Shown here piece by piece: positions 39,428-46,587 of a stretch of 64,000 bases of DNA. The DNA is taken from NCBI GenBank assembly GCA_038527375.1, contig JBCBFU010000003.1, forward strand, positions 1 to 64,000, written 5' to 3'. This DNA is from Shimia_B sp038527375 (lineage in GTDB: Bacteria; Pseudomonadota; Alphaproteobacteria; Rhodobacterales; Rhodobacteraceae). The notes below the pieces were generated by a model. It was given only the letters and a program-made list of their open reading frames with translations, was not told where the DNA came from and did no database searches. Position numbers and translations under genes: made by a program. Positions within the stretch are counted from its first letter, which is position 1. The number at the start of each line of letters is the position of its first letter.

Positions 39428-39769
39428 TCACGATGCTTGCGCCGGGGGAAAGGCCGCGGCGACGTCTGCGTGGATTTTGAACACCGTGTCCATCCGCGTG
39501 AGTTTGAACACCTTGGCCACAACCGGTGTCAGGCAGGCCAATTCCAGCACGTGATCGCCGTTCAGCAGTTTCATACCGGCCACCACGGCACCCAATCCTG
39601 AGCTGTCGATAAAGGTCACATCCGACAAATCCAGCACGACGCGGTGCGGGCCGCCTTGGGTGACGGCGCGCAGCGTATCCTTGAACTGGATCGCGACCGC
39701 GGCGTCGATCCGGCTGTCGATAACCTTGACGAGACGCGCGTCCGCGATATCCGTGGTTGTCATATCCAT
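39428..39769 (-). CDS. STAS-domain anti-sigma factor antagonist
   Basis: 113-aa single STAS domain with the phosphorylation motif FIDSSGLGAV (Ser56 or 57). It is expected to be phosphorylated by the RsbW-like protein and to bind it when unphosphorylated, forming a partner switch. ATG 39769 is used; 39763 is an alternative in-frame ATG. Confidence 0.87.
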   Translation of the reverse strand: MDMTTTDIADARLVKVIDSRIDAAVAIQFKDTLRAVTQGGPHRVVLDLSDVTFIDSSGLGAVVAGMKLLNGDHVLELACLTPVVAKVFKLTRMDTVFKIHADVAAAFPPAQAS

Positions 39770-39885
39770 TTGGCTGTCCTGTCCGCTCTGTCTGTTGTCG
39801 GGGCACGGTAGGGCCGGAAGGTTACCAAAGGCTTTGCGTCCGCGCGTCCAAAGGCGCAACGCGGCATTAAAAGGGGGACAGCGCC

Positions 39886-41040
39886 ATGCGCGACGTATTC
39901 ATCCACGGGGCAACCCGCACACCCATGGGCGGCCTACAGGGGAGCCTTTCGGGCGCGACGGCAGCTGAATTGGGCGGGACCGCGATTCGCGCCGCCATGG
40001 ATGGCGCGGGGATGGAGACCGTGGACGAGGTTCTGATGGGCTGCGTCCTGCCCGCCGGTCAGGGTCAGGCCCCTGCGCGGCAGGCGGGGTTTACGGCTGG
40101 GCTGGGCGAGGAGGTTCCGGCCACGACGCTCAACAAGATGTGTGGGTCGGGCATGAAGGCCGCGATGATGGCCTTTGACCAGATCGCGCTGGGCCACGCC
40201 GACACTATGGTCGCCGGCGGGATGGAGAGCATGACAAACGCCCCCTACCTGTTGCCCAAGATGCGCGGCGGCGCGCGGCTGGGCCACGGGGCGGTGCAGG
40301 ATTCCATGTTCCTCGACGGGTTGGAGGATGCCTATGACAAGGGCCGCCTGATGGGCACCTTTGCCGAAGACTGCGCCGAGACCTACCAGTTCACGCGCGA
40401 GGATCAGGACGCCTATGCGCTGGGGTCGCTCGACAACGCCTTGGCCGCGCAGGCCAGCGGGGCGTTCGGGGTCGAGATCGCGCCGGTCACCCTGCGCACC
40501 CGCAAGGGAGAGGTGGTCGTCGACACGGATGAGCAGCCCGGCAATGCGCGACCCGAGAAGATCCCGCATCTGAAACCGGCCTTTCGCGAGGGGGGCACAG
40601 TGACCCCGGCCAATGCGTCGTCCATCAGCGATGGGGCAGCGGCGCTGATCCTTGGGGCCAGTGCAGAGGGCGCAAGGGCGCGGATTGTGGGTCATGCGAG
40701 CCACGCTCAGGCGCCCGGGTGGTTCACGACCGCGCCGGTGCCTGCGGCCCGCAACCTGTTGGACCGGATCGGATGGTCGGTCGAGGATGTCGACCTGTGG
40801 GAGGTGAACGAGGCCTTTGCCGTCGTGCCCATGGCCTTCATGCATGAAATGGGCCTGCCCCGGGACAAGGTGAACGTGAACGGCGGGGCCTGCGCGCTGG
40901 GCCATCCCATTGGTGCGTCGGGTGCGCGGATCATGGTGACGCTGCTTCACGCGCTCGAGGCGCGGGGATTGCAACGCGGGGTGGCGGCCATTTGCATCGG
41001 CGGCGGCGAAGGCACCGCCATCGCGATCGAGCGTGTGTGA
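39886..41040 (+). CDS. Acetyl-CoA C-acyltransferase (thiolase)
   Basis: 384-aa thiolase of the degradative/acetoacetyl type. Catalytic Cys86 in NKMCGSGMKA, the NEAFAVVP His/Asn motif, GHPIGASG and the second Cys in CIGGGEG are all present. Its direction in fatty-acid degradation or PHB synthesis cannot be decided. The stop overlaps the next ATG by one base. Confidence 0.92.
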   Translation: MRDVFIHGATRTPMGGLQGSLSGATAAELGGTAIRAAMDGAGMETVDEVLMGCVLPAGQGQAPARQAGFTAGLGEEVPATTLNKMCGSGMKAAMMAFDQIALGHADTMVAGGMESMTNAPYLLPKMRGGARLGHGAVQDSMFLDGLEDAYDKGRLMGTFAEDCAETYQFTREDQDAYALGSLDNALAAQASGAFGVEIAPVTLRTRKGEVVVDTDEQPGNARPEKIPHLKPAFREGGTVTPANASSISDGAAALILGASAEGARARIVGHASHAQAPGWFTTAPVPAARNLLDRIGWSVEDVDLWEVNEAFAVVPMAFMHEMGLPRDKVNVNGGACALGHPIGASGARIMVTLLHALEARGLQRGVAAICIGGGEGTAIAIERV

Positions 41041-41519
41041 TGCGTGTGGACTATGACCATCTGGCGGCCACCATCGCTGCCCTAACCGAGGGCGAGACCG
41101 ACATTGTCGCGCTGATGGCGACCGTCGCGTGCGAGGTGCACCAGTCCGACAACCGGTTCAACTGGACGGGGTTTTACCGCGTGGTGGCGCCTGAGTTGCT
41201 CAAGATCGGGCCGTACCAAGGTGGGCATGGCTGTCTGGTCATTCCGTTCTCGCGCGGGGTGTGCGGCGCCGCGGCGCGCACGGGCGAGGTTCAGCTTGTG
41301 CCGGATGTGGATGCGTTTCCCGGCCATATCGCTTGCGCGTCCTCCACGCGGTCCGAGCTTGTCCTGCCGGTCTGGGACGGCGCGGGCGATCTGCTCGGCG
41401 TGTTTGATCTGGACAGCGATCAGCCCGACGCCTTTGACGCGTCGGATGCGGCTGCTTTGACACGCATTCTGGCCGCGGCGTTTTCGGGCACGGTTCGCGG
41501 GCCTTTGCCTGCCACCTGA
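41040..41519 (+). CDS. msrC: Free methionine-(R)-sulfoxide reductase, GAF domain
   Basis: 159-aa GAF-domain enzyme that reduces free Met-R-sulfoxide. The pattern NWTGFYRV, then three Cys at 65, 75 and 99 (GHGCLVIPFSRGVCG, HIACAS), keeps exactly the 10- and 24-residue spacing of the catalytic Cys of E. coli fRMsr (84, 94, 118). It is coupled to the thiolase stop. Confidence 0.9.
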   Translation: MRVDYDHLAATIAALTEGETDIVALMATVACEVHQSDNRFNWTGFYRVVAPELLKIGPYQGGHGCLVIPFSRGVCGAAARTGEVQLVPDVDAFPGHIACASSTRSELVLPVWDGAGDLLGVFDLDSDQPDAFDASDAAALTRILAAAFSGTVRGPLPAT

Positions 41520-41571
41520 GCGCTCCTTGAGTACGGCGTCGATTGATGTGGGGCGGCCTTGGGCCGACCCC

Positions 41572-41588
41572 GCCGCGCGAAGCGCGGC
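41572..41588. repeat. GAA-triloop hairpin (GCCGCGC-GAA-GCGCGGC)
   Basis: A 7-bp perfect stem with a GAA loop in the gap after msrC. Similar GAA-loop stems occur at 50715 and 50742. No T-tract follows. Confidence 0.5.
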
Positions 41589-41655
41589 CGCCCCCCCCAA
41601 ATCGCCCAGAAAATGCCCCGGGGTAATCCTGCGGGAAGAATTCGGTCGCCAGCTC

Positions 41656-41680
41656 GTGAAAAATTCTTGCGAAATTTCAT
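41656..41680. promoter_or_regulatory. Operator-like site 1 before XRE-cupin regulator
   Basis: GTGAAA at the left and TTTCAT at the right of a 25-nt element with a 13-nt centre. It matches site 2, 50 bp downstream, in length and half-sites. Confidence 0.6.
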
Positions 41681-41705
41681 TTTGGAGTCATGAATGATTT
41701 TCGAA

Positions 41706-41730
41706 GTGAAAAAATCGCATCGGATTTCAC
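41706..41730. promoter_or_regulatory. Operator-like site 2 before XRE-cupin regulator
   Basis: GTGAAA-N13-TTTCAC, ending 6 bp before the regulator start, likely overlapping its ribosome-binding region. It matches site 1; the two start points are 50 bp apart, about five helical turns. Confidence 0.6.
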
Positions 41731-41736
41731 GCGACC

Positions 41737-42309
41737 ATGGACCTAAGCCCCTCTGCCCTGTCTTCCAGCCTTGGCGCTGACTTGCGCGCCCTGCGCAAGG
41801 CGCGGGGGCTGACCTTGCAGGACCTCGCGGATGTTCTGGATCGGTCTGTCGGTTGGCTCAGCCAGGTTGAACGCGACATCACCGAACCCTCGATCACAGA
41901 CCTCAGGCATCTGGCGCGGGCGCTGGATGTGTCGGTGTCGTCGCTCTTTCGGACAGACGCGGCCAATGCGGACGAGGCGGGATATATCGTGCGCGCCGCG
42001 GCGCGCCGCCCCATCGGCAGCCGGGCCGCGGGCTTGGTCGAAGAGTTGCTGTCACCGGACCTGACCGATGATTTCGAGGTGGTGCATTCCACGTTCGAAC
42101 CGCGATCAGAGATTACCGAGGCCGTGACACGCCCAACCCAAGAGGTGGGCTTCATCCTGTCGGGCCGGATGCAGCTGTGGATTGCGGGCACGCTTCACAC
42201 GTTGGAGACCGGCGACAGCTTTCGCATTCGGGGCGAGGCGTTCCGGTGGCTCAACCCCTTTGACACCCCCTGCGTTGCGATCTGGGTGATCGCACCGCCG
42301 GTGTATTGA
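41737..42309 (+). CDS. XRE-family regulator with cupin domain
   Basis: 190-aa repressor: HTH_XRE (about 11-66, LGADLRALRKARGLTLQDLA ... WLSQVERDITEPSI) then a cupin sensor (about 110-188, VGFILSGRMQLWIAGTLHTLETGD). Such proteins control catabolism or transport of small nitrogen compounds. It is the first gene of the glycine-betaine-like cluster and its own gap carries two GTGAAA/TTTCAC near-palindromes, which suggests autoregulation. Confidence 0.87.
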   Translation: MDLSPSALSSSLGADLRALRKARGLTLQDLADVLDRSVGWLSQVERDITEPSITDLRHLARALDVSVSSLFRTDAANADEAGYIVRAAARRPIGSRAAGLVEELLSPDLTDDFEVVHSTFEPRSEITEAVTRPTQEVGFILSGRMQLWIAGTLHTLETGDSFRIRGEAFRWLNPFDTPCVAIWVIAPPVY

Positions 42310-42322
42310 AGGGGCGCGACGC

Positions 42323-42733
42323 ATGTCCGAGACCGCAAACCCGACTGATCCCCAAACCGTCACGACAGGATCATGTCTGTGTGGTGCGGTGCAGTACCGG
42401 GCCAAGGGCCCGCTGGGTGCGCCTGCGGCCTGCCATTGCACCCAATGCCGCAAGCAATCGGGGCATGTCTGGGCGTCGTCTTATGTCGATCACGACAAGC
42501 TCGAAATCGAGGGCGAGGTCCGGTGGTATCAATCCTCGGACAAGGCCCAACGCGGGTTTTGCCCCGTATGCGGCGCGGCGCTGTTCTGGCGGCACGCCGA
42601 TGATCCGTTCACCTGCTTTTCCATGGGGTCGATTGACGGGCTAACGGGCCTGACCCTGCGGGGCCATATCCATACCGCCACCAAAGGCGACTATTACGAG
42701 ATCGCGGCCCATGAGCCGCAGAGGGAGACCTGA
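42323..42733 (+). CDS. GFA family zinc protein next to dehydrogenase
   Basis: 136-aa protein with the GFA Cys pattern: GSCLCGAVQY, ACHCTQCRK and FCPVCGAALF. It starts 13 bp after the regulator gene, and the next dehydrogenase start is 1 bp after its stop, so it is in the same operon. Demethylation of methylated glycines releases formaldehyde-level one-carbon units, so a formaldehyde-handling role is attractive but unproven. Confidence 0.87.
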   Translation: MSETANPTDPQTVTTGSCLCGAVQYRAKGPLGAPAACHCTQCRKQSGHVWASSYVDHDKLEIEGEVRWYQSSDKAQRGFCPVCGAALFWRHADDPFTCFSMGSIDGLTGLTLRGHIHTATKGDYYEIAAHEPQRET

Positions 42734-42734
42734 A

Positions 42735-45179
42735 ATGTCTGATTTTCCGACGACTGCAAAAGTTGTGATCATTGGTGGTGGGGCCGTCGGTGTCTCGGCG
42801 CTCTATCACCTGGCCAAGCGCGGCTGGACCGACTGCGTCCTGCTGGAGAAGAACGAGTTGACGGCGGGCTCCACGTGGCACGCGGCGGGTAACTGTCCCA
42901 ACTTCTCGACCTCGTGGGCGGTGCTGAACATGCAGCGCTACAGCCTCGAGATGTACCGCACGCTGGCCGAGGATGTGGACTACCCCATGAACTACCACGT
43001 CACCGGGTCGATCCGGTTGGCGCACACCAAGGAGCGGGTGCAGGAGTTCGAACGCTTTGTGGAGATGGGGCGCTATCAGGGTCTGGAATTGACCATGATG
43101 ACGCCGGAGGAGGCCAAGGAGCTCTATCCCTTCCTTGAAACCCATGATCTGGCTGGCGTGCTCTATGACCCGATGGACGGGGATATCGACCCCGCGCAGC
43201 TGACGCAGGCGATGGCCAAGGGCGCGCGCGATCTGGGCGCCAACATTCAGCGGTTCTGCCCGGCGACGGGTGTGACGCAGGATGGCGACGGCTGGATCGT
43301 TCACACCGACAAGGGGGATATTCGCTGCGAGAAGGTCGTGAACGCCGCGGGCTATTACGCCGCGCGCGTGGGCGAGTGGTTCAAACCCTTTGGCGGGCGC
43401 GATGTGCCCATGGCCGTGATGAGCCATCAATATTTCCTCACCGAGGAAATCGATGAGATCAAGGACTGGACCGAAGCGCATGGGCACAAGCTGCCGATGA
43501 TCCGCGACGTCGATAGCAGCTATTACCTGCGGCAGGACAAGAACGGCCTGAACCTGGGTCCCTATGAGCGCAACTGCAAGGCGCATTGGGTGACCGAGGA
43601 TGACCCGATGCCGGACGATTTCAGCTTCCAGCTGTATCCCGACGATCTTGAGCGGCTGGAGTGGTATATCGAGGACGCGATGGCGCGTGTGCCGCTCTTG
43701 GGCACCGGCGGCGTGGGCCGCAACATCAACGGTCCGATCCCCTACGCGCCCGATGGACTGCCGATGATCGGGCCGATGCCGGGCGTGAAGAACGCGTTCG
43801 AAGCGCATTCGTTCACCTTTGGCATCGTGCAGGGTGGTGGCGCCGGCAAGGTCATCTCCGAATGGATCATCGACGGCTACACCGAATGGGACATGTGGGC
43901 CGTGGACCCGCGCCGCTACACCGCCTGCGCGGACGAGGATTACTGCCTGCAAAAGGCGCTGGAAACCTACGGCCACGAATACGCCATGCACTTCCCCCAG
44001 CACGAGTGGCCTGCGGGCCGCGACAAGCGGCTGTCGGCTAACCATGACCGGATCGTGGCCGATGGTGGCGTGATGGGTGCCTATAACGGATGGGAGCGGG
44101 CCAACTGGTTCGCGAAACCGGGCGATGACACGTCGGAAGAGGCGACGCAGACCTGGAGCCGCAAGGGCCCCTGGCAGCCGCGCGTTCAGGAGGAATGCGA
44201 GGCGGTGCGCGACGGCGTGGGCGTCATCGATATGTGCGGCTTCTCGCGCTACCGGTTGTCGGGCGAAGGTGCCGCCGAATGGCTGCGCGGCACGATCACC
44301 GGGGGGTTGCCCAAGGTTGGGCGGATGAACCTGGCCTATTTTGCGGATGAGCGCGGGCGGGTTGTGACCGAGATGTCGGTGATCCGCCACGGCGAGGATG
44401 ATTTCACGCTGATGACCGCCGCGGTGGCGCAGTGGCATGACTGGGAATTGCTCTGGCGCAAGCTGCCTGAGGGTTTGAGCCTGCGGGACGTGTCCGAAGA
44501 GATGACGACAATGCTGGTCACGGGGCCCAAGTCGCGGGATCTGTTCGCGGGCATTGCCGAGTATGATCTGGAGGCCGGGTGGCTGACCCATGGGACCGCC
44601 AAGATCGCGGGGCAGGACTGCGCCATGGCGCGGGTGTCCTTCTGTGGCGAATTGGGGTGGGAGGTGCATTGCCCCCGCGCCAATGCGCCTGCGATCTATG
44701 CCGCGATCCGGGATGCCGGGGCCACGCCGTTCGGGATGTATGCGCTGAATTCCCTGAGGATCGAGAAGGGCTACCGAACCTGGAAGGGTGATCTGTCGAC
44801 GGATTACTCGATGTACGAGGCGGGCCTGCACCGGTTCGTGCGCTTGGACAAAACCCATGACTTCCCCGGCAAGGCGGCTTTGCAACGCGAGATGCAGCAG
44901 GGATCGAAGAAGGCCTTTGTGCAGCTTGTGGTCGAGAATGACGACTATGACGCGCCCTACATGTCGACGCTGTGGCATGACGGCGAGGTCGTGGGCGAGA
45001 CCACATCGGGCGCCTATGGCTACCGCGTGGGCAAGGCAATCGCGTTGGCGATGGTCAAGCCCGAGCTGGCGGCACCCGGCACCGAGCTGGAGGTCAAGAT
45101 CTTTGGCGAGACCTGCAAGGCGATCGTGCAATCGGACGCGCCGTTGTGGGATGCGGGAAACGAGCGGATCCGGGCCTAA
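42735..45179 (+). CDS. FAD/GcvT-fusion dehydrogenase, dimethylglycine/sarcosine dehydrogenase type (first paralog)
   Basis: 814-aa fusion: N-terminal DAO-type FAD domain (VVIIGGGAVGVSALYHLA; His49 in AGSTWHAAG matches the His that carries covalent FAD in dimethylglycine dehydrogenase), then FAO_M, GcvT and GcvT-C domains (about 400-800, with VTGPKSRDLF and CGELGWEV) that bind tetrahydrofolate. It demethylates an N-methyl glycine or similar compound and passes the C1 unit to folate. The motif AGNCPNFSTS after the His differs from the second paralog's AGLIAQLRAT. ATG 42735 chosen. Confidence 0.87.
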   Translation: MSDFPTTAKVVIIGGGAVGVSALYHLAKRGWTDCVLLEKNELTAGSTWHAAGNCPNFSTSWAVLNMQRYSLEMYRTLAEDVDYPMNYHVTGSIRLAHTKERVQEFERFVEMGRYQGLELTMMTPEEAKELYPFLETHDLAGVLYDPMDGDIDPAQLTQAMAKGARDLGANIQRFCPATGVTQDGDGWIVHTDKGDIRCEKVVNAAGYYAARVGEWFKPFGGRDVPMAVMSHQYFLTEEIDEIKDWTEAHGHKLPMIRDVDSSYYLRQDKNGLNLGPYERNCKAHWVTEDDPMPDDFSFQLYPDDLERLEWYIEDAMARVPLLGTGGVGRNINGPIPYAPDGLPMIGPMPGVKNAFEAHSFTFGIVQGGGAGKVISEWIIDGYTEWDMWAVDPRRYTACADEDYCLQKALETYGHEYAMHFPQHEWPAGRDKRLSANHDRIVADGGVMGAYNGWERANWFAKPGDDTSEEATQTWSRKGPWQPRVQEECEAVRDGVGVIDMCGFSRYRLSGEGAAEWLRGTITGGLPKVGRMNLAYFADERGRVVTEMSVIRHGEDDFTLMTAAVAQWHDWELLWRKLPEGLSLRDVSEEMTTMLVTGPKSRDLFAGIAEYDLEAGWLTHGTAKIAGQDCAMARVSFCGELGWEVHCPRANAPAIYAAIRDAGATPFGMYALNSLRIEKGYRTWKGDLSTDYSMYEAGLHRFVRLDKTHDFPGKAALQREMQQGSKKAFVQLVVENDDYDAPYMSTLWHDGEVVGETTSGAYGYRVGKAIALAMVKPELAAPGTELEVKIFGETCKAIVQSDAPLWDAGNERIRA

Positions 45180-45189
45180 GTTCACATCC

Positions 45190-45248
45190 CGGGGTCCGGT
45201 CGCGCGCTGCGGGCCGGACTTATTCCGGGGCTCTGCCCCGGACCCCGA
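45190..45248. repeat. Nested GC-rich inverted repeats between dehydrogenase 1 and bmt
   Basis: CCGGGGC-TCT-GCCCCGG (45225-45241) plus a longer-range pair CGGGGTCCGG (45190-45199) / CCGGACCCCG (45238-45247). A similar string CCCCGGGGTCCGGGG occurs near 56440. No T-tract; may slow or partly stop transcription before bmt. Confidence 0.6.
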
Positions 45249-45274
45249 GGTATTGAACGCAAAAGGAAAACGAG

Positions 45275-46156
45275 ATGGGTATCACCGTTCTGGATGGTGG
45301 ATTGGGACAGGAATTGGTGCGGCGCGCGGGCCGCGCCACGTCGCTGTGGTCTGTGCAGGCATTGCTGGATGCGCCGGAGATCGTGCGCGCGGTGCATGAC
45401 GACTACTTTGCTGCGGGCGCGGACGTCGTGACCACCAATACCTATTCCGTGCGCCCGGATCGTCTGAACCATCACGGGTTGGGCGACCGGTTCGCGGAGT
45501 TGCAGGTGCTGGCCTGCGAATTGGCGGCGCAGTCGCGCGATGCCCACGGGCGTGGCCTCGTGCTGGGTGGCATGGCGCCGTTGGGGTTCTCCTATCGGCC
45601 CGAACTGGCCCCGCCGTCCGAGCGGGCGGCCGAGATTTTCGCTGAGATGGCGCGCCTGCAGGCGCCGTTCGTGGATGTCTATATCCTGGAGACCATGGGG
45701 TCCGTGGACGAGGCGCGCGGCGCCTTGATGGGCACGACCGGCCACGGGAAGCCCGTCTGGTGCGCGGTGTCCGTCTCTGACGAAGACGGTACCAAGCTGC
45801 GGTCGGGCGAGCCGCTCACAGACATCATCCCGCTGATCGCGGAATACGGTGCCGATGCGCTGTGCATCAACTGTTCCATTCCTGAGGCGGTTTCGCAGGC
45901 CTTGGCCGCGCTCAAGGACGCTCCGGTCACGCTGGGGGCCTATGCCAACGGGTTCACCGGGATCGTGGATGCGTTCAACAACGATGACGCCACAGTCGAC
46001 ATGCTGTCGGCGCGCACGGATCTGGGGCCTGAGGCCTATCTGGATTTTGCCAAGGGGTGGGCCGATCAGGGGGCCACGTTGATAGGTGGCTGCTGTGAGG
46101 TCGGTCCCGATCACATCCGCGCCCTGTCGGGTCATTTCGCGAAGGTGGCCGCCTGA
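45275..46156 (+). CDS. Homocysteine S-methyltransferase family, betaine-type
   Basis: 293-aa TIM-barrel methyltransferase. Three zinc Cys are intact: Cys200 in CINCS and Cys273-Cys274 in GGCCE, as in betaine-homocysteine methyltransferase. The N-terminus VLDGGLGQELVRR and TTNTYSVRPDRL fit the family. It could use glycine betaine (giving dimethylglycine) or S-methylmethionine as donor; the flanking dehydrogenases favour betaine. Its stop overlaps the next gene (ATGA). Confidence 0.85.
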   Translation: MGITVLDGGLGQELVRRAGRATSLWSVQALLDAPEIVRAVHDDYFAAGADVVTTNTYSVRPDRLNHHGLGDRFAELQVLACELAAQSRDAHGRGLVLGGMAPLGFSYRPELAPPSERAAEIFAEMARLQAPFVDVYILETMGSVDEARGALMGTTGHGKPVWCAVSVSDEDGTKLRSGEPLTDIIPLIAEYGADALCINCSIPEAVSQALAALKDAPVTLGAYANGFTGIVDAFNNDDATVDMLSARTDLGPEAYLDFAKGWADQGATLIGGCCEVGPDHIRALSGHFAKVAA

Positions 46157-46587
46157 TGGCGCGCGCCGCTGTCCTTCCCCCCGTGCTTCCATTGCGGCCC
46201 GTGATGGCGGCCTACGCGGCCTACATCGCGCTGGCTGTCGTTCTGCACGCGATGGCGGGGCCCGAGGGCGTCTGGACGGCGGCGGCGGTGCTGTTGGTGC
46301 TGATGACCGTGACCTATCCGGTCGAGGCATTGGCCCGGGGGGAGGGTCTGCCGGGCGAGTTGGCCTTTGCGGCCGGTTTGTCCCTTGTGGCGCTGATCGG
46401 GCTTGCGGTGCAGCCCCTGTTCATCATTGCGGCGATCGTGGCCCACGGGGCGCTCGACATCGCAAAACATCGCGGCTTGGGTGTGCCCTTTCACCCGCAA
46501 TATCTGTTCGCCTGCGCGGGCTTTGATTTTGCCTATGGTGCCGCGCTTCTTGCCTATTTCATTGCAACTTCTGGGGGTGCGGTATGA
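46156..46587 (+). CDS. Small membrane protein between bmt-like gene and second dehydrogenase
   Basis: 143-aa protein with about four hydrophobic segments (near 16-35, 39-57, 68-95 and 115-140) and a conserved-looking AHGALDIAKHRGLGVPF with polar His/Asp/Lys between helices. I do not recognise a function with confidence; it might belong to a DUF6010-like group. ATG overlaps bmt, and its stop overlaps the second dehydrogenase start, so it is tightly coupled to both. Confidence 0.75.
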   Translation: MARAAVLPPVLPLRPVMAAYAAYIALAVVLHAMAGPEGVWTAAAVLLVLMTVTYPVEALARGEGLPGELAFAAGLSLVALIGLAVQPLFIIAAIVAHGALDIAKHRGLGVPFHPQYLFACAGFDFAYGAALLAYFIATSGGAV

